Assembly: GCA_965140765.1 (NCBI GenBank)
Contig: OZ223309.1
Coordinates: 2,728,001 to 2,792,000, forward strand
DNA length: 64,000 bases
Direction of reading: 5' to 3'
DNA from: Sunxiuqinia sp963678245
GTDB lineage: Bacteria > Bacteroidota > Bacteroidia > Bacteroidales > Prolixibacteraceae
The position numbers and the translations under genes were made by a program. This document shows, in pieces, positions 9,746 to 17,882 of the stretch. Under the pieces are notes generated by a model. The model did no database searches. It worked only from the letters and a program-made list of their open reading frames with translations, and was not told the origin of the DNA. The number at the start of each line of letters is the position of its first letter. The stretch's first letter is position 1.

Positions 9746-10354
9746 ATGAAGACAATAAATTTAATTTTAACAGCGATCATTTTTTCTGTCATGCTTTCAA
9801 CAGCATGCAAGAAAGAAGACATTTCTGAAGAGTATAATTATTCATACAATAACGCTTATATCCGAGATACAATATTGTATCAAATTAATATAGGAACAAT
9901 TGGGGTCAAACATCTTTTTGTCGTCAATGAACAAATGATTTCAGATGCTGAAATAAATAGTGTTATATCATCAATAAAAAAGGACGACATTATATCAATA
10001 ACAATTATTAATAAATCAGACGCTTTGAAGATTTATGGCTCTTCTGCAAATGACGGTGTTGTAAAGATCAACTACTATATTGATCCTTTACTTAAACCTG
10101 AATACTATGTGACTAATAACACTCAAATAATGGATGTTATTAATGATTTAATAAACCAAGGGAAGGTCGTTAGATATCCATTAATTGTAATAGACGGAAA
10201 ACCACTAAGAGGAACGGAGATCAAAAAATATTTAGATAATTTAAATAACGAATCTATCAAATCTATTTCAGTCATGACTCTTCAGAGTGGCATACAATTA
10301 TACGGAGAGCGAGCAATAAACGGAGTTGTAATAATAAACACTTTATACAATTAA
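9746..10354 (+). CDS. Cassette 1: lipoprotein with two TonB-plug-like repeats
   Basis: A 202-residue lipoprotein (lipobox in VMLSTAC). Two related modules follow, each ending in the style of a TonB receptor plug: IISITIINKSDALKIYGSSA then NDGVVKINY, and IKSISVMTLQSGIQLYGERA then INGVVIINT. In SusC proteins this segment (ESI-x-V...YGSRGANGVI) forms the plug core, but no beta-barrel is present here. It may bind a TonB-system or receptor partner; that is inference. The start is the ATG after the cassette boundary; an upstream GTG at 9704 lies left of the boundary and is rejected. Confidence 0.75.
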   Translation: MKTINLILTAIIFSVMLSTACKKEDISEEYNYSYNNAYIRDTILYQINIGTIGVKHLFVVNEQMISDAEINSVISSIKKDDIISITIINKSDALKIYGSSANDGVVKINYYIDPLLKPEYYVTNNTQIMDVINDLINQGKVVRYPLIVIDGKPLRGTEIKKYLDNLNNESIKSISVMTLQSGIQLYGERAINGVVIINTLYN

Positions 10355-10368
10355 TAATAATAACAAAA

Positions 10369-10504
10369 GCCCATAACAAATTGTATATGGCAAGCGGGGG
10401 TTTTAGCGGTCTGACAAGTCAGACCTTGTGCCCACTTTCCTGCGGGTCTGACACGATTTCTTCCAGAAATCCCGCCCGACCACATACAAGTGACCGTTAT
10501 GGGC
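10369..10504 (+). repeat. attC-1 (type A)
   Basis: 136 bp. Left core GCCCATAAC, right core GTTATGGGC. The left core is the complement of the core at the start of cassette 1 (9/9). An inner arm GGTCTGAC-AA-GTCAGACC is perfect. It contains AACAAATTGTA just inside the left core, the sequence used as target by the IS110 copies. Confidence 0.85.
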
Positions 10505-10529
10505 AAGGTTGAAAAAAGCAAAATAATGA

Positions 10530-11288
10530 ATGTACACCTTTGATTTAATCATATCGATAATTTTTATAATTGGGATTGGATTAGTCCTTTATTTGATTTT
10601 GCGTGACCCAGTTTACATGTTCAAGACTTTTTTACGTGGACTGAAATCTCATCCAAATTGGGCTGTAAAAATTGTTTTCTCACCTATTTGGTTACCTGCC
10701 TGGTTAATTGACAGAATCTTTGGACTCAAATTATTTATTGAGGAATTTGAGGACGCTTCAAAACCAACTAAAATATCATTCTCGGAATATGACAAGTACA
10801 TATTCGTTAACTCGGCAGATGTAGTGCACATTGAGAAAGTGTTGCATTCATTTGAAAGTGATTACGACCCGACAGAGTTTAATTACCGATTGAATGGTTG
10901 CAAAATAAAAACATCTGAGTTCGGAGAAAATTTGATTTTAAAACTGGAAGACGAAATTGAATTTAATAGTTTCAACAACCTTGTTCACTATCTTGACAAT
11001 TCTGCTCCCAAAGACAAAGTTTACAATGTAAAAGGGATTCTGATAAATAAGAAGATAAAGTCAAATACTTATTTCATTTTTAACGACACTGCATTCCTTT
11101 TAAAATTGATTGGGAAAACTTACAAAAACAAAAAAATGTATGTGGACATAAATCCAGAAACTGAATTAAATGACACAATTTTCTTTAATTCAAATATGGA
11201 TTATTTTAAAAAAAACGACTTTGACAAATTTGAAAATGAGATATATAGATTAAAATTTAAAGAATTGAAATTAAAACCCAGCCCATAA
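10530..11288 (+). CDS. Cassette 2: membrane protein of unknown function
   Basis: A 252-residue protein with an N-terminal membrane segment (about residues 5-25), a second hydrophobic stretch (about 45-70, rich in Trp and Pro) and a soluble, charged C-terminal domain of ~180 residues. I recognise no family. The stop codon TAA lies in the left core of the following attC. Encoded alone in its cassette. Confidence 0.65.
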   Translation: MYTFDLIISIIFIIGIGLVLYLILRDPVYMFKTFLRGLKSHPNWAVKIVFSPIWLPAWLIDRIFGLKLFIEEFEDASKPTKISFSEYDKYIFVNSADVVHIEKVLHSFESDYDPTEFNYRLNGCKIKTSEFGENLILKLEDEIEFNSFNNLVHYLDNSAPKDKVYNVKGILINKKIKSNTYFIFNDTAFLLKLIGKTYKNKKMYVDINPETELNDTIFFNSNMDYFKKNDFDKFENEIYRLKFKELKLKPSP

Positions 11289-11417
11289 CAAAGTACATAT
11301 TGCAGGGCGGGGGGTGGTGGTACGCCAACTGCGGATTCTCGTTTCGCAGTTCCGTGTCCTTCGGACAGGAACGCTCTTCGAAATCCGCCCCGACAACATG
11401 TACCAACCGTTACCAAT
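11281..11417 (+). repeat. attC-2 (type B)
   Basis: 137 bp. Left core GCCCATAAC matches the start of cassette 2 (9/9); right core GTTACCAAT. Type B sites share AAAGTACATATTGCAGGGCG near the left and CCCCGACAACATGTACC near the right, with an inner AACTGCG/CGCAGTT arm. Confidence 0.85.
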
Positions 11418-11462
11418 AATTATGAAAAGAGAGTTCTGCAACATAGATTTTGATAAAAACAA

Positions 11463-11494
11463 TTTGACAAATGTATCTAATTAGGTACATTTGT
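11463..11494 (+). promoter_or_regulatory. Promoter with overlapping operator of the cassette 3 gene pair
   Basis: TTTG at 11463-11466 and TACATTTG at 11486-11493 are separated by 19 bp, the classic Bacteroidota promoter layout. A 28-bp palindrome with one mismatched pair (11467-11494, arms ACAAATGTA and TACATTTGT) covers the space and the -7 box. A repressor bound there would block polymerase. The HTH protein of the same cassette is the obvious candidate. Confidence 0.75.
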
Positions 11495-11507
11495 TAAAAA
11501 AATTAGT

Positions 11508-11744
11508 ATGCCCACAATAGATTTCTTTGACGGAATAAAAATCTGCGTTTATGGAGGAGAACACAGACCTCCGCACTTTCATGCAATTTACAACGAATTT
11601 GAAGTTGTTATTGAAATTGAAAGCAACAACATTTATGCTGGAGATTTGCCAAACAAACAACTTAAAAAAGTATTTGACTGGCTGGCAGGAAATTCAGATT
11701 GGGCAATGGAAGTATTTTATGAATTAAATCCAGAATTATTATGA
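11508..11744 (+). CDS. Cassette 3: DUF4160 protein, toxin-like partner
   Basis: A 78-residue protein with the DUF4160 pattern (ICVYGGEHRPPHFHAIYNEFE near the start). DUF4160 proteins are commonly paired with DUF2442 proteins in toxin-antitoxin-like modules on mobile DNA. Its stop overlaps the start of the next gene as ATGA, so the two are coupled. Which partner is toxic is not shown by the sequence. Confidence 0.8.
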   Translation: MPTIDFFDGIKICVYGGEHRPPHFHAIYNEFEVVIEIESNNIYAGDLPNKQLKKVFDWLAGNSDWAMEVFYELNPELL

Positions 11745-12262
11745 GAAAGACAATTAAAATGCCGAGGATATTAAAAATAAACTGGATAAAAGATTTATCA
11801 ATTTCAGTTGTTTTTAATAACGGAGAATCAAGAATTATTGATTTTAGAAAAGTATTAAACAAAATTAATTTAGTCGAGAATTCCCCTGCAAGAATTCTTT
11901 ATGACTCAAATGAATTTAAAAAAGTAGAACTTGAAAATAATACTTTGTCCTGGAACAATGTTGAGCAATACATTACAATGAGGAATAAAGAAAAAATGAA
12001 AGTTCCATACCAAATTGGTGCTGACGTACTTTTAAAATACAGTCGTCCTGAAAAATCGGAATTAGCTTTAAAAATTGGTCGCTTAATCAAAGAATCAAGA
12101 ATGTCTTTGGGGTTAACACAACAAGAATTGGCATTAATGAGTGGTACTTCGAGAACATATATTTCACGTATTGAAAATGACAAATCAGATGTTGAGTTGA
12201 GTACATTAAAAAAAATTATTGAAACTGGATTAGGAAAAAACTTAGAGATAAGTATTAAATAA
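11741..12262 (+). CDS. Cassette 3: DUF2442 domain fused to XRE-type HTH, antitoxin/repressor-like
   Basis: 173 residues. The first ~90 match the DUF2442 type (ILKINWIKDLSISVVFNNGE ... WNNVEQY), and the last ~65 are an HTH_XRE domain (IGRLIKESRMSLGLTQQELA then SGTSRTYISRIENDKSDVEL). The HTH probably binds the 28-bp palindrome just upstream of the pair, giving autoregulation. The fusion of both domains in one chain explains how the module senses its partner; that is inference. Confidence 0.82.
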   Translation: MRKTIKMPRILKINWIKDLSISVVFNNGESRIIDFRKVLNKINLVENSPARILYDSNEFKKVELENNTLSWNNVEQYITMRNKEKMKVPYQIGADVLLKYSRPEKSELALKIGRLIKESRMSLGLTQQELALMSGTSRTYISRIENDKSDVELSTLKKIIETGLGKNLEISIK

Positions 12263-12264
12263 CT

Positions 12265-12400
12265 ATTGGTAACAAATTGTATATGGCAGGCGGGGGTTTT
12301 AGCGGTCTGACAAGTCAGACCTTGTGCCCATTTTCCTGCGGGTCTGACACGATTTCTTCCAGAAATCCCGCCCGACCACATACAAGTGGTCGTTATGGGC
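12265..12400 (+). repeat. attC-3 (type A)
   Basis: 136 bp. Left core ATTGGTAAC matches the start of cassette 3, GTTACCAAT (9/9); right core GTTATGGGC. Contains AACAAATTGTA next to the left core. Confidence 0.85.
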
Positions 12401-12442
12401 AAGCAGGAGAAGTGACCTGCAAAATATCAAGCTGATTATAAA

Positions 12443-12820
12443 ATGATTTATGATTCAAATATAGACAAACAGATTCCGACTATGAATTGGTGGAATAAGA
12501 AGCGGATTAAATACAACATAGGATTGATTAAATCTGGATTTCTTGCATTCATCTGTTATGCTCTTGTTGTTCAATTTATGATTATACCAAAAGACCCATA
12601 TGCGGAAATAACACTTTTTACGACCTTATTCCAAGGAGTTGGATACCTAATAATGATGTTAATAGCTAATATATTTTTCTTTTTAGGACCAATAACAGAA
12701 AGTATTGTAAAGCCAATAGATGTTGACCGTTTTAGAAAAAGGACTTTTGGATTCGGCTATTGGTTTTCTTTTATTTTACCATTTTCCATACCTGTGATAC
12801 TGATTATAATTAATCTATGA
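12443..12820 (+). CDS. Cassette 4: membrane protein of unknown function, first gene
   Basis: 125 residues with about three membrane segments and a cationic N-terminus (WWNKKRIKYN). A second Met at 12482 (MNWWNKKRIK) is an equally plausible start. Its stop overlaps the next gene as ATGA. No family recognised. Confidence 0.6.
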   Translation: MIYDSNIDKQIPTMNWWNKKRIKYNIGLIKSGFLAFICYALVVQFMIIPKDPYAEITLFTTLFQGVGYLIMMLIANIFFFLGPITESIVKPIDVDRFRKRTFGFGYWFSFILPFSIPVILIIINL

Positions 12821-13368
12821 GATTTAAGATTAAAATTGACGATTACATATTGATAATCATATCTACGATTTCGATTTTAGGATTGATAGTATATTTTATT
12901 TCGGGACTTACTCCAAATGGTGAATATGGAACTAAAAATTATGACCCTTTCCATGACTATTATACCAATCTTGGAATCGTATGTTTAATGGTTTCAAGGA
13001 TTGTTTTATTCTTATCTGTACTTATCATCGGGATTAATTGGATTAAGAAAAAATCAATAACAAAGAGATTATTGAATATTATTCTAATTGTAGTGTTCTC
13101 TTTGGCATTAATGGACTGGTTTGAACTTTGGTATGGTTCAACATTCTATTATGGTGAGGTAAGGGATAAGCAAGGATTAGGATTTCCAATTTTAAGCTTA
13201 TTGTTAATGCTTTATGGATTAAGTAAGTTTCAATTACCTAAAAACATGTATCGGACTGGATTAATGATTGGAATGATACTGATATATTTATGGATTTATA
13301 ATTTGGTTAAAGAACCGTGGATTTTGGATGGATTATATATTCCAGGTACAACAATTGAAATATTTTGA
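12817..13368 (+). CDS. Cassette 4: membrane protein of unknown function, second gene
   Basis: 183 residues with about five membrane segments and short loops; the region WFELWYGSTFYYGEVRDKQG between segments is the only charged stretch. Coupled to the preceding membrane protein by an ATGA overlap, so the two may form a complex. No family recognised. Confidence 0.6.
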   Translation: MRFKIKIDDYILIIISTISILGLIVYFISGLTPNGEYGTKNYDPFHDYYTNLGIVCLMVSRIVLFLSVLIIGINWIKKKSITKRLLNIILIVVFSLALMDWFELWYGSTFYYGEVRDKQGLGFPILSLLLMLYGLSKFQLPKNMYRTGLMIGMILIYLWIYNLVKEPWILDGLYIPGTTIEIF

Positions 13369-13388
13369 TACGATATGAACAAATGCCA

Positions 13389-13522
13389 GCCCATAACAAT
13401 GTGTAAAAATAATAGCCGGGAAAGTGCGTGTATATGCAGCTTTAGCCCGCTTCAAAACAGTGACGGTTTGACAGGTCTATCGTTCGCAATCGGCTACTAT
13501 TCTTACAGTCACCGTTACCAAT
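13389..13522 (+). repeat. attC-4
   Basis: 134 bp. Left core GCCCATAAC matches the start of cassette 4 (9/9); right core GTTACCAAT. The inner sequence (TAATAGCCG ... CGGCTACTA) differs from types A and B and resembles attC-14. Confidence 0.82.
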
Positions 13523-13543
13523 AATTTTAACTGACGACTAAAC

Positions 13544-14395
13544 ATGATAATAATAGCGCTAATATTTCACAAATTAGGACACTATATTCCATCTTGGATT
13601 AAAAGAGAAAATTTTAAGACTTTAAGAGAAAAACTTAGTTGGAAACAGTATTTCGTTGAGATGAGTGGCGTATTAATGAATCTTGTTTTATCTTTTTTAA
13701 TTATCCTATCAATAACTCTGACAAGTAAAGAAAAATACCTCCTAAATGATAATGCCGTATTCGGCATTGAATGCAGTGATTATGCTAAAAATATTGGATT
13801 TGAAGATGGAGATAAAATCCTTTCAATAAATAATCAAAAAGTTGACCGGTTCTCAGACATATTGAAATCAATTATTCTTGCAAATGGTGATGCTAATGTT
13901 CTTGTTCAGCGAAATGACAGAAATGAAAAAATAATTGTAACAGATGCCGACAAGTTAACGCTGATTAAAAATAATTCTGTACCCCATTTTGTTCCTAAAA
14001 CAAAACCTGACTCAATAAATGGAGTGACAACTAATCAGCTAAAATATAATGAGCGAAAATTGGGATTTAATGATGCTTTAGCAACATTCACAACAACTGT
14101 AAAAATGGTTTATAGTTATTTTTCACCCAGACAAACCAATGGGATTAATGGATTTATTGCATTAAAAGGTATTAAAAACCTAAAGGGATTTTTTTATCTC
14201 CTTGCCATAAATTCTATTCTAATTGGACAAATAAACCTAATTCCTCTACCTGGTTTAGATTTTGGGAATACAATAATTGCTTTTATTGAAAACACACGAA
14301 AGAAAAAATTTGACAGACAAGTTTTGAGGACTGTTAGAATTGCTTGCTCAAGCCTGATTGTGATTTCTTTTCTAACTTTAATATATCTGACTTAA
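13544..14395 (+). CDS. Cassette 5: site-2-protease (M50) relative with PDZ domain and altered active site
   Basis: 283 residues with the layout of a small RseP-type protease: a first membrane segment with the metal motif region, a PDZ domain (about 75-130, AKNIGFEDGDKILSINNQKV) and a last membrane region with PLPGLDFGN. The active-site motif, normally HExxH, reads HKLGH, so the catalytic Glu is Lys while both His and the later Asp remain. It could bind zinc or substrate without cleaving it. The N-terminus is short, so the true start may be the given ATG right after the cassette boundary. Confidence 0.75.
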   Translation: MIIIALIFHKLGHYIPSWIKRENFKTLREKLSWKQYFVEMSGVLMNLVLSFLIILSITLTSKEKYLLNDNAVFGIECSDYAKNIGFEDGDKILSINNQKVDRFSDILKSIILANGDANVLVQRNDRNEKIIVTDADKLTLIKNNSVPHFVPKTKPDSINGVTTNQLKYNERKLGFNDALATFTTTVKMVYSYFSPRQTNGINGFIALKGIKNLKGFFYLLAINSILIGQINLIPLPGLDFGNTIIAFIENTRKKKFDRQVLRTVRIACSSLIVISFLTLIYLT

Positions 14396-14407
14396 AATGA
14401 AAAAACT

Positions 14408-14544
14408 ATTGGTAACAAATTGTAATATGGCAGGCGGGGGTTTTAGCGGTCTGACAAGTCAGACCTCGTGCCCACTTTCCTGCGGGTCTGACAGGATTTC
14501 TCTTCGAAATCCCGCCCGACCACATACAAGTGACCGTTATGCGT
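14408..14544 (+). repeat. attC-5 (type A), unoccupied IS110 target
   Basis: 137 bp. Left core ATTGGTAAC matches the start of cassette 5 (9/9); right core GTTATGCGT. AACAAATTGTAA at 14414-14425 is the best intact copy of the sequence predicted as IS110 target. Confidence 0.85.
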
Positions 14545-14567
14545 CAATTTAAAAGAACTAAATCTGC

Positions 14568-14972
14568 ATGAATAAGATGATAAAATATATTGGATTTATA
14601 CTCTTGATTTTTACAATCTCATGCGGACAAAATCTGGATTTTGAAGAGATACTTAAAAACGAGACACAATTTGAGTTGAAAGTAAATCCAAATGGGAATC
14701 TCAGCTTGGACAGTTCATTGACAACAAAAATAAATGCTGACTCAAAAATAATTGCAAATTTAAAAACATGGGTTAAAAATAATCCGGACAATTGGAAGAG
14801 TTCTGTTGCATCTTGGACAACGCCTGACATTTCATTGACTGGCAATGGCTTTAGATTTTTAGTTTTTAAAGACTTTGTAGTTGTTGGTTTTAAGGACAAA
14901 TCGGGCAAACAAAAACAATATACAAAAGACACTAACGAGACAGAATTTAACTTTTTGACAGAGACTAACTGA
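14568..14972 (+). CDS. Cassette 6: small lipoprotein of unknown function
   Basis: 134 residues, lipobox LIFTISC. The mature part has an amphipathic, Trp-containing centre (NLKTWVKNNPDNWKSSVASW) and a beta-rich end. No family recognised. Followed 12 bases later by a small membrane protein in the same cassette. Confidence 0.62.
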   Translation: MNKMIKYIGFILLIFTISCGQNLDFEEILKNETQFELKVNPNGNLSLDSSLTTKINADSKIIANLKTWVKNNPDNWKSSVASWTTPDISLTGNGFRFLVFKDFVVVGFKDKSGKQKQYTKDTNETEFNFLTETN

Positions 14973-14984
14973 ATTTAACACCAA

Positions 14985-15218
14985 ATGAAATCCAGACTCA
15001 GAAATACGGGACTTATTCTTTCAATTGCTTTAATATGCTTGGTTGTAATAATGTCGGTTTTTGACTTGTGGACTAGATTTGGGATAGGCAAATTTTCAGA
15101 AAAAGTAGCAATCGTGATTGCTGGGTTTTTAGGAGTATTTATTGTTCGAGTGACAATAAAACTTTTCATAGAAATGATTAAATGGATTATAAAAAAAATT
15201 AAAAAATCGAACGCATAA
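14985..15218 (+). CDS. Cassette 6: small two-segment membrane protein
   Basis: 77 residues with two membrane segments (about 8-28 and 38-60) and a lysine-rich C-terminus. The stop TAA lies in the left core of the next attC. No family recognised. Confidence 0.58.
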   Translation: MKSRLRNTGLILSIALICLVVIMSVFDLWTRFGIGKFSEKVAIVIAGFLGVFIVRVTIKLFIEMIKWIIKKIKKSNA

Positions 15219-15347
15219 CAAAGTACATATTGCAGGGCGGGGTTTGGTGGTACGCCAACTGCGGATTCTCGCATCGCAGTTCCTTGTCCTTCGGACAGGA
15301 ACGCTCTCCGAAATCCGCCCCGACAACATGTACCAACCGTTAGCGGT
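15211..15347 (+). repeat. attC-6 (type B)
   Basis: 137 bp. Left core ACGCATAAC matches the start of cassette 6, GTTATGCGT (9/9); right core GTTAGCGGT. Confidence 0.85.
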
Positions 15348-15365
15348 AATATTAAAAAATGAAAC

Positions 15366-16592
15366 ATGAGTAGTATTTTTATTGATTCATTTACATATAG
15401 ATGGAAAAAGAATGACGGTTCCTATTATTTTGGACGAACAGCAAATAATGACATTCCTAAATTTGATAATCATGAAAAACTATATTTTCTAAATGAATTT
15501 ATTACTTCTCTGCTAATTCACGATAAAATCTTAATAAAATTAGACTCATTAGAAGAACTTGAACTATTAATTGGAATAGAAAACGTATTGAGATTATTCA
15601 ATGACGATGCACTCCAGATAATTGACGATGGAGGAACGATGGTCGGGTTCCTTGTTAGTAGAGAAGGCAGCAACATGTTAATGAATTTTAATAATTGTTC
15701 GGGACTGCAGATTGAAGCGATAGAACAACGTCTTGATAAAAAATATAAGGGTAAAATTCTTCATCGAAAATTACAACCGTTACTTTTAAATGTTGAAAAG
15801 AAAAAAGTAGATGTAGATGGTGCATGGACTGGTCACTTGGTAGAAGAAGAATTATATTATGATTTAAACAATAAGAACCTAACAAATCTATTATCGCTAA
15901 AAGCAGAAGACAGAGTTAATATTCCTGATAGCGATATTTTATCATTCATGAGGTTATGTTATTTAAACAAAAGTCTTATTTACCAACATGATGTCAAGGC
16001 AGATTTTTTATTAACAGAAGGATATGCATCTAAATTATTGGCAAATAAGCTTTCTCCAATTCTTAAAAAGAATACAGAACCAGACAAATTATTTAATAAG
16101 ATAATCTCGGACAAAGGCATTCCTGACCTGGCGAAACTAATAGTAGATGGCATAATTAAATTTGAACATATTATAGAACTTCGAAACACTGTAGATGGCA
16201 AGAAGTTCAGAAATTGGTTTCAAGAAAAAGGTTGGAATAAAGCATTAGTTTATGAGGAGTTAATGAAGTTTAACTCTTCCATCGCTTCTAATTCTTGGGT
16301 TCGACTTGTTAGGTGGATTTATCCCAATTTAATTGGGCTTACGACAAGTGGGCTTGCAGGCGCTGGAGCAGCTGCATTTGATTCATTAATAGTTGATAAA
16401 CTTTTAAAAGGTTGGCATCCAAATTTCTTCTTAGATGATAAATTGAAAGAGCATATAAATTCAGAAATCAATATGCATTCAAAAGACATAGAAGGGAGTA
16501 GAATTAAAAAACGACTTGGGCGTAAAATTGGAAGGAATGAAAAATGTCCGTGTGATAGTGGTAAAAAATTTAAAAATTGCTGTGGTAAATAA
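15366..16592 (+). CDS. Cassette 7: large protein with C-terminal SEC-C motif
   Basis: 408 residues. The last ~22 form a SEC-C zinc-binding motif (GRNEKCPCDSGKKFKNCCGK), the small domain also found at the end of SecA and in many mobile-element and defence proteins. A short hydrophobic patch (LIGLTTSGLAGAGAAAFDSL, about residues 323-342) precedes it. The N-terminal 300 residues match nothing I recognise. It is first of three genes in the largest cassette of the array, which suggests the three work together. Confidence 0.7.
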   Translation: MSSIFIDSFTYRWKKNDGSYYFGRTANNDIPKFDNHEKLYFLNEFITSLLIHDKILIKLDSLEELELLIGIENVLRLFNDDALQIIDDGGTMVGFLVSREGSNMLMNFNNCSGLQIEAIEQRLDKKYKGKILHRKLQPLLLNVEKKKVDVDGAWTGHLVEEELYYDLNNKNLTNLLSLKAEDRVNIPDSDILSFMRLCYLNKSLIYQHDVKADFLLTEGYASKLLANKLSPILKKNTEPDKLFNKIISDKGIPDLAKLIVDGIIKFEHIIELRNTVDGKKFRNWFQEKGWNKALVYEELMKFNSSIASNSWVRLVRWIYPNLIGLTTSGLAGAGAAAFDSLIVDKLLKGWHPNFFLDDKLKEHINSEINMHSKDIEGSRIKKRLGRKIGRNEKCPCDSGKKFKNCCGK

Positions 16593-16630
16593 AATTTATT
16601 CCATTGTAATTCGGGTTTAATTAAAACAAT

Positions 16631-17116
16631 ATGAAAAAGAACATTACCAATTATTTGAATCTTGATAATCGACTTTCCGAATTAGGCATTGATGCTTCTT
16701 GCGATTTTCTAATTATCCCAGAAAATATTGAAAGTGCAAATTCTAAGGAAGATTTCATTTTTACAGAAACGGCTATTGACATCAAGAAACTTCTTAAAAT
16801 AAATGATGTAGGGATTGAATTACTTCAGTCCAAAGAATTGAAATTAAAACAACGTAAAGCAATTGACTACTTTGCTCCCGTACTTTTCATAGGTTTTTCA
16901 ATGCTTTCAGAAAATTATCCAATAGTTTCTAAAGCTTTAGAATTATTATCAAACCATATTTCAGATTACTTCAAAGGAAAATTTGGAAGTAAGAATGTTA
17001 AGCTTGAGGTTATTGTTGAAACTAAACCAAAATCTGAATATAAAAAGATAAACTATGAGGGTGAAATTGAGGGATTAAAAGAAGTTGCAGAAATGATTAA
17101 AGCTCTTAATAAATGA
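16631..17116 (+). CDS. Cassette 7: hypothetical protein, second gene
   Basis: 161 residues, soluble, mainly helical by eye with a hydrophobic centre (YFAPVLFIGFSMLSENYPIV). No family recognised. Starts 38 bases after the SEC-C gene and overlaps the third gene as ATGA, which places it in a three-gene unit. Confidence 0.62.
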   Translation: MKKNITNYLNLDNRLSELGIDASCDFLIIPENIESANSKEDFIFTETAIDIKKLLKINDVGIELLQSKELKLKQRKAIDYFAPVLFIGFSMLSENYPIVSKALELLSNHISDYFKGKFGSKNVKLEVIVETKPKSEYKKINYEGEIEGLKEVAEMIKALNK

Positions 17117-17832
17117 AAAACCCCTTCACGGAATTAGATGATTTCATCAACCATTTTAATTCCTTGCTTAAAACAGCTCAATCCAAGGCAATTTTTGTCA
17201 GGGCAATAGAAATCCAAAAGGAACAAATAGGAATATTAGAATCGCTTTTAAAAGATATTTTAAAGGAAAAGAGCAAAGCAAAAAAAGAAAAAAATAATAA
17301 AAAGGCGAACCTTCTACTCTGCATGGAACTTTCTGCAAATGCTGTAATTAACGAGTTAACAATGATTGTAAAACTCAAAGAAGACAAACCAGATGAAGCT
17401 TGGGATGCTTTAATTAATTCTCAAGACCAAATATCGCTTGCAATGAGAAATCAGCCGTTTGGCGGAGAATATCTTAACAACTATGCTCATAAGCTTTATT
17501 CTTACGAAAAAATTCTTTTCCCAGAAATGTATTTTGCAAGTCGCGGATGTACTGTTTCTAAATCAAAATGTTCGATTTGTGGAAGCCCAGTTGAAGAGTG
17601 CGACCACATGAAAGGATATGCTTATATGGGAGAAATTTGTGTAGAGATTATAGAAAAAATTGAATCTTTTGATGAAGTATCTCTTGTGAAAAATCCAGCT
17701 GATAAAAGATGTAGAATTTTGGGATTCCCAGAAGATGGTAAAACATATGATATTTTTACACACCGAGAAATGAAAGACAAAAATACTACCGCTAACAAAG
17801 AACTGAGCTTAAAACCCAATAAAAACCCATAA
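17113..17832 (+). CDS. Cassette 7: zinc-finger-like protein, C-terminus altered by IS110 insertion
   Basis: 239 residues as now read. N-terminal coiled-coil-like region with a Lys-rich stretch, then a likely zinc site CSICGSPVEECDH (CxxC...CxH) near residues 156-168. The last dozen residues (KELSLKPNKNP) are encoded by the IS110 end, and the stop codon is inside the IS. Without the insertion, this frame has no stop at the attC core and would run on through the attC. The native C-terminus is therefore unknown. ATGA coupling to the preceding gene supports a joint function. Confidence 0.65.
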   Translation: MKNPFTELDDFINHFNSLLKTAQSKAIFVRAIEIQKEQIGILESLLKDILKEKSKAKKEKNNKKANLLLCMELSANAVINELTMIVKLKEDKPDEAWDALINSQDQISLAMRNQPFGGEYLNNYAHKLYSYEKILFPEMYFASRGCTVSKSKCSICGSPVEECDHMKGYAYMGEICVEIIEKIESFDEVSLVKNPADKRCRILGFPEDGKTYDIFTHREMKDKNTTANKELSLKPNKNP

Positions 17833-17882
17833 TTTTTCATTTAAAACACCCTGTTTTTTTGGGGGCTGTTCCCAAAGAAAAA

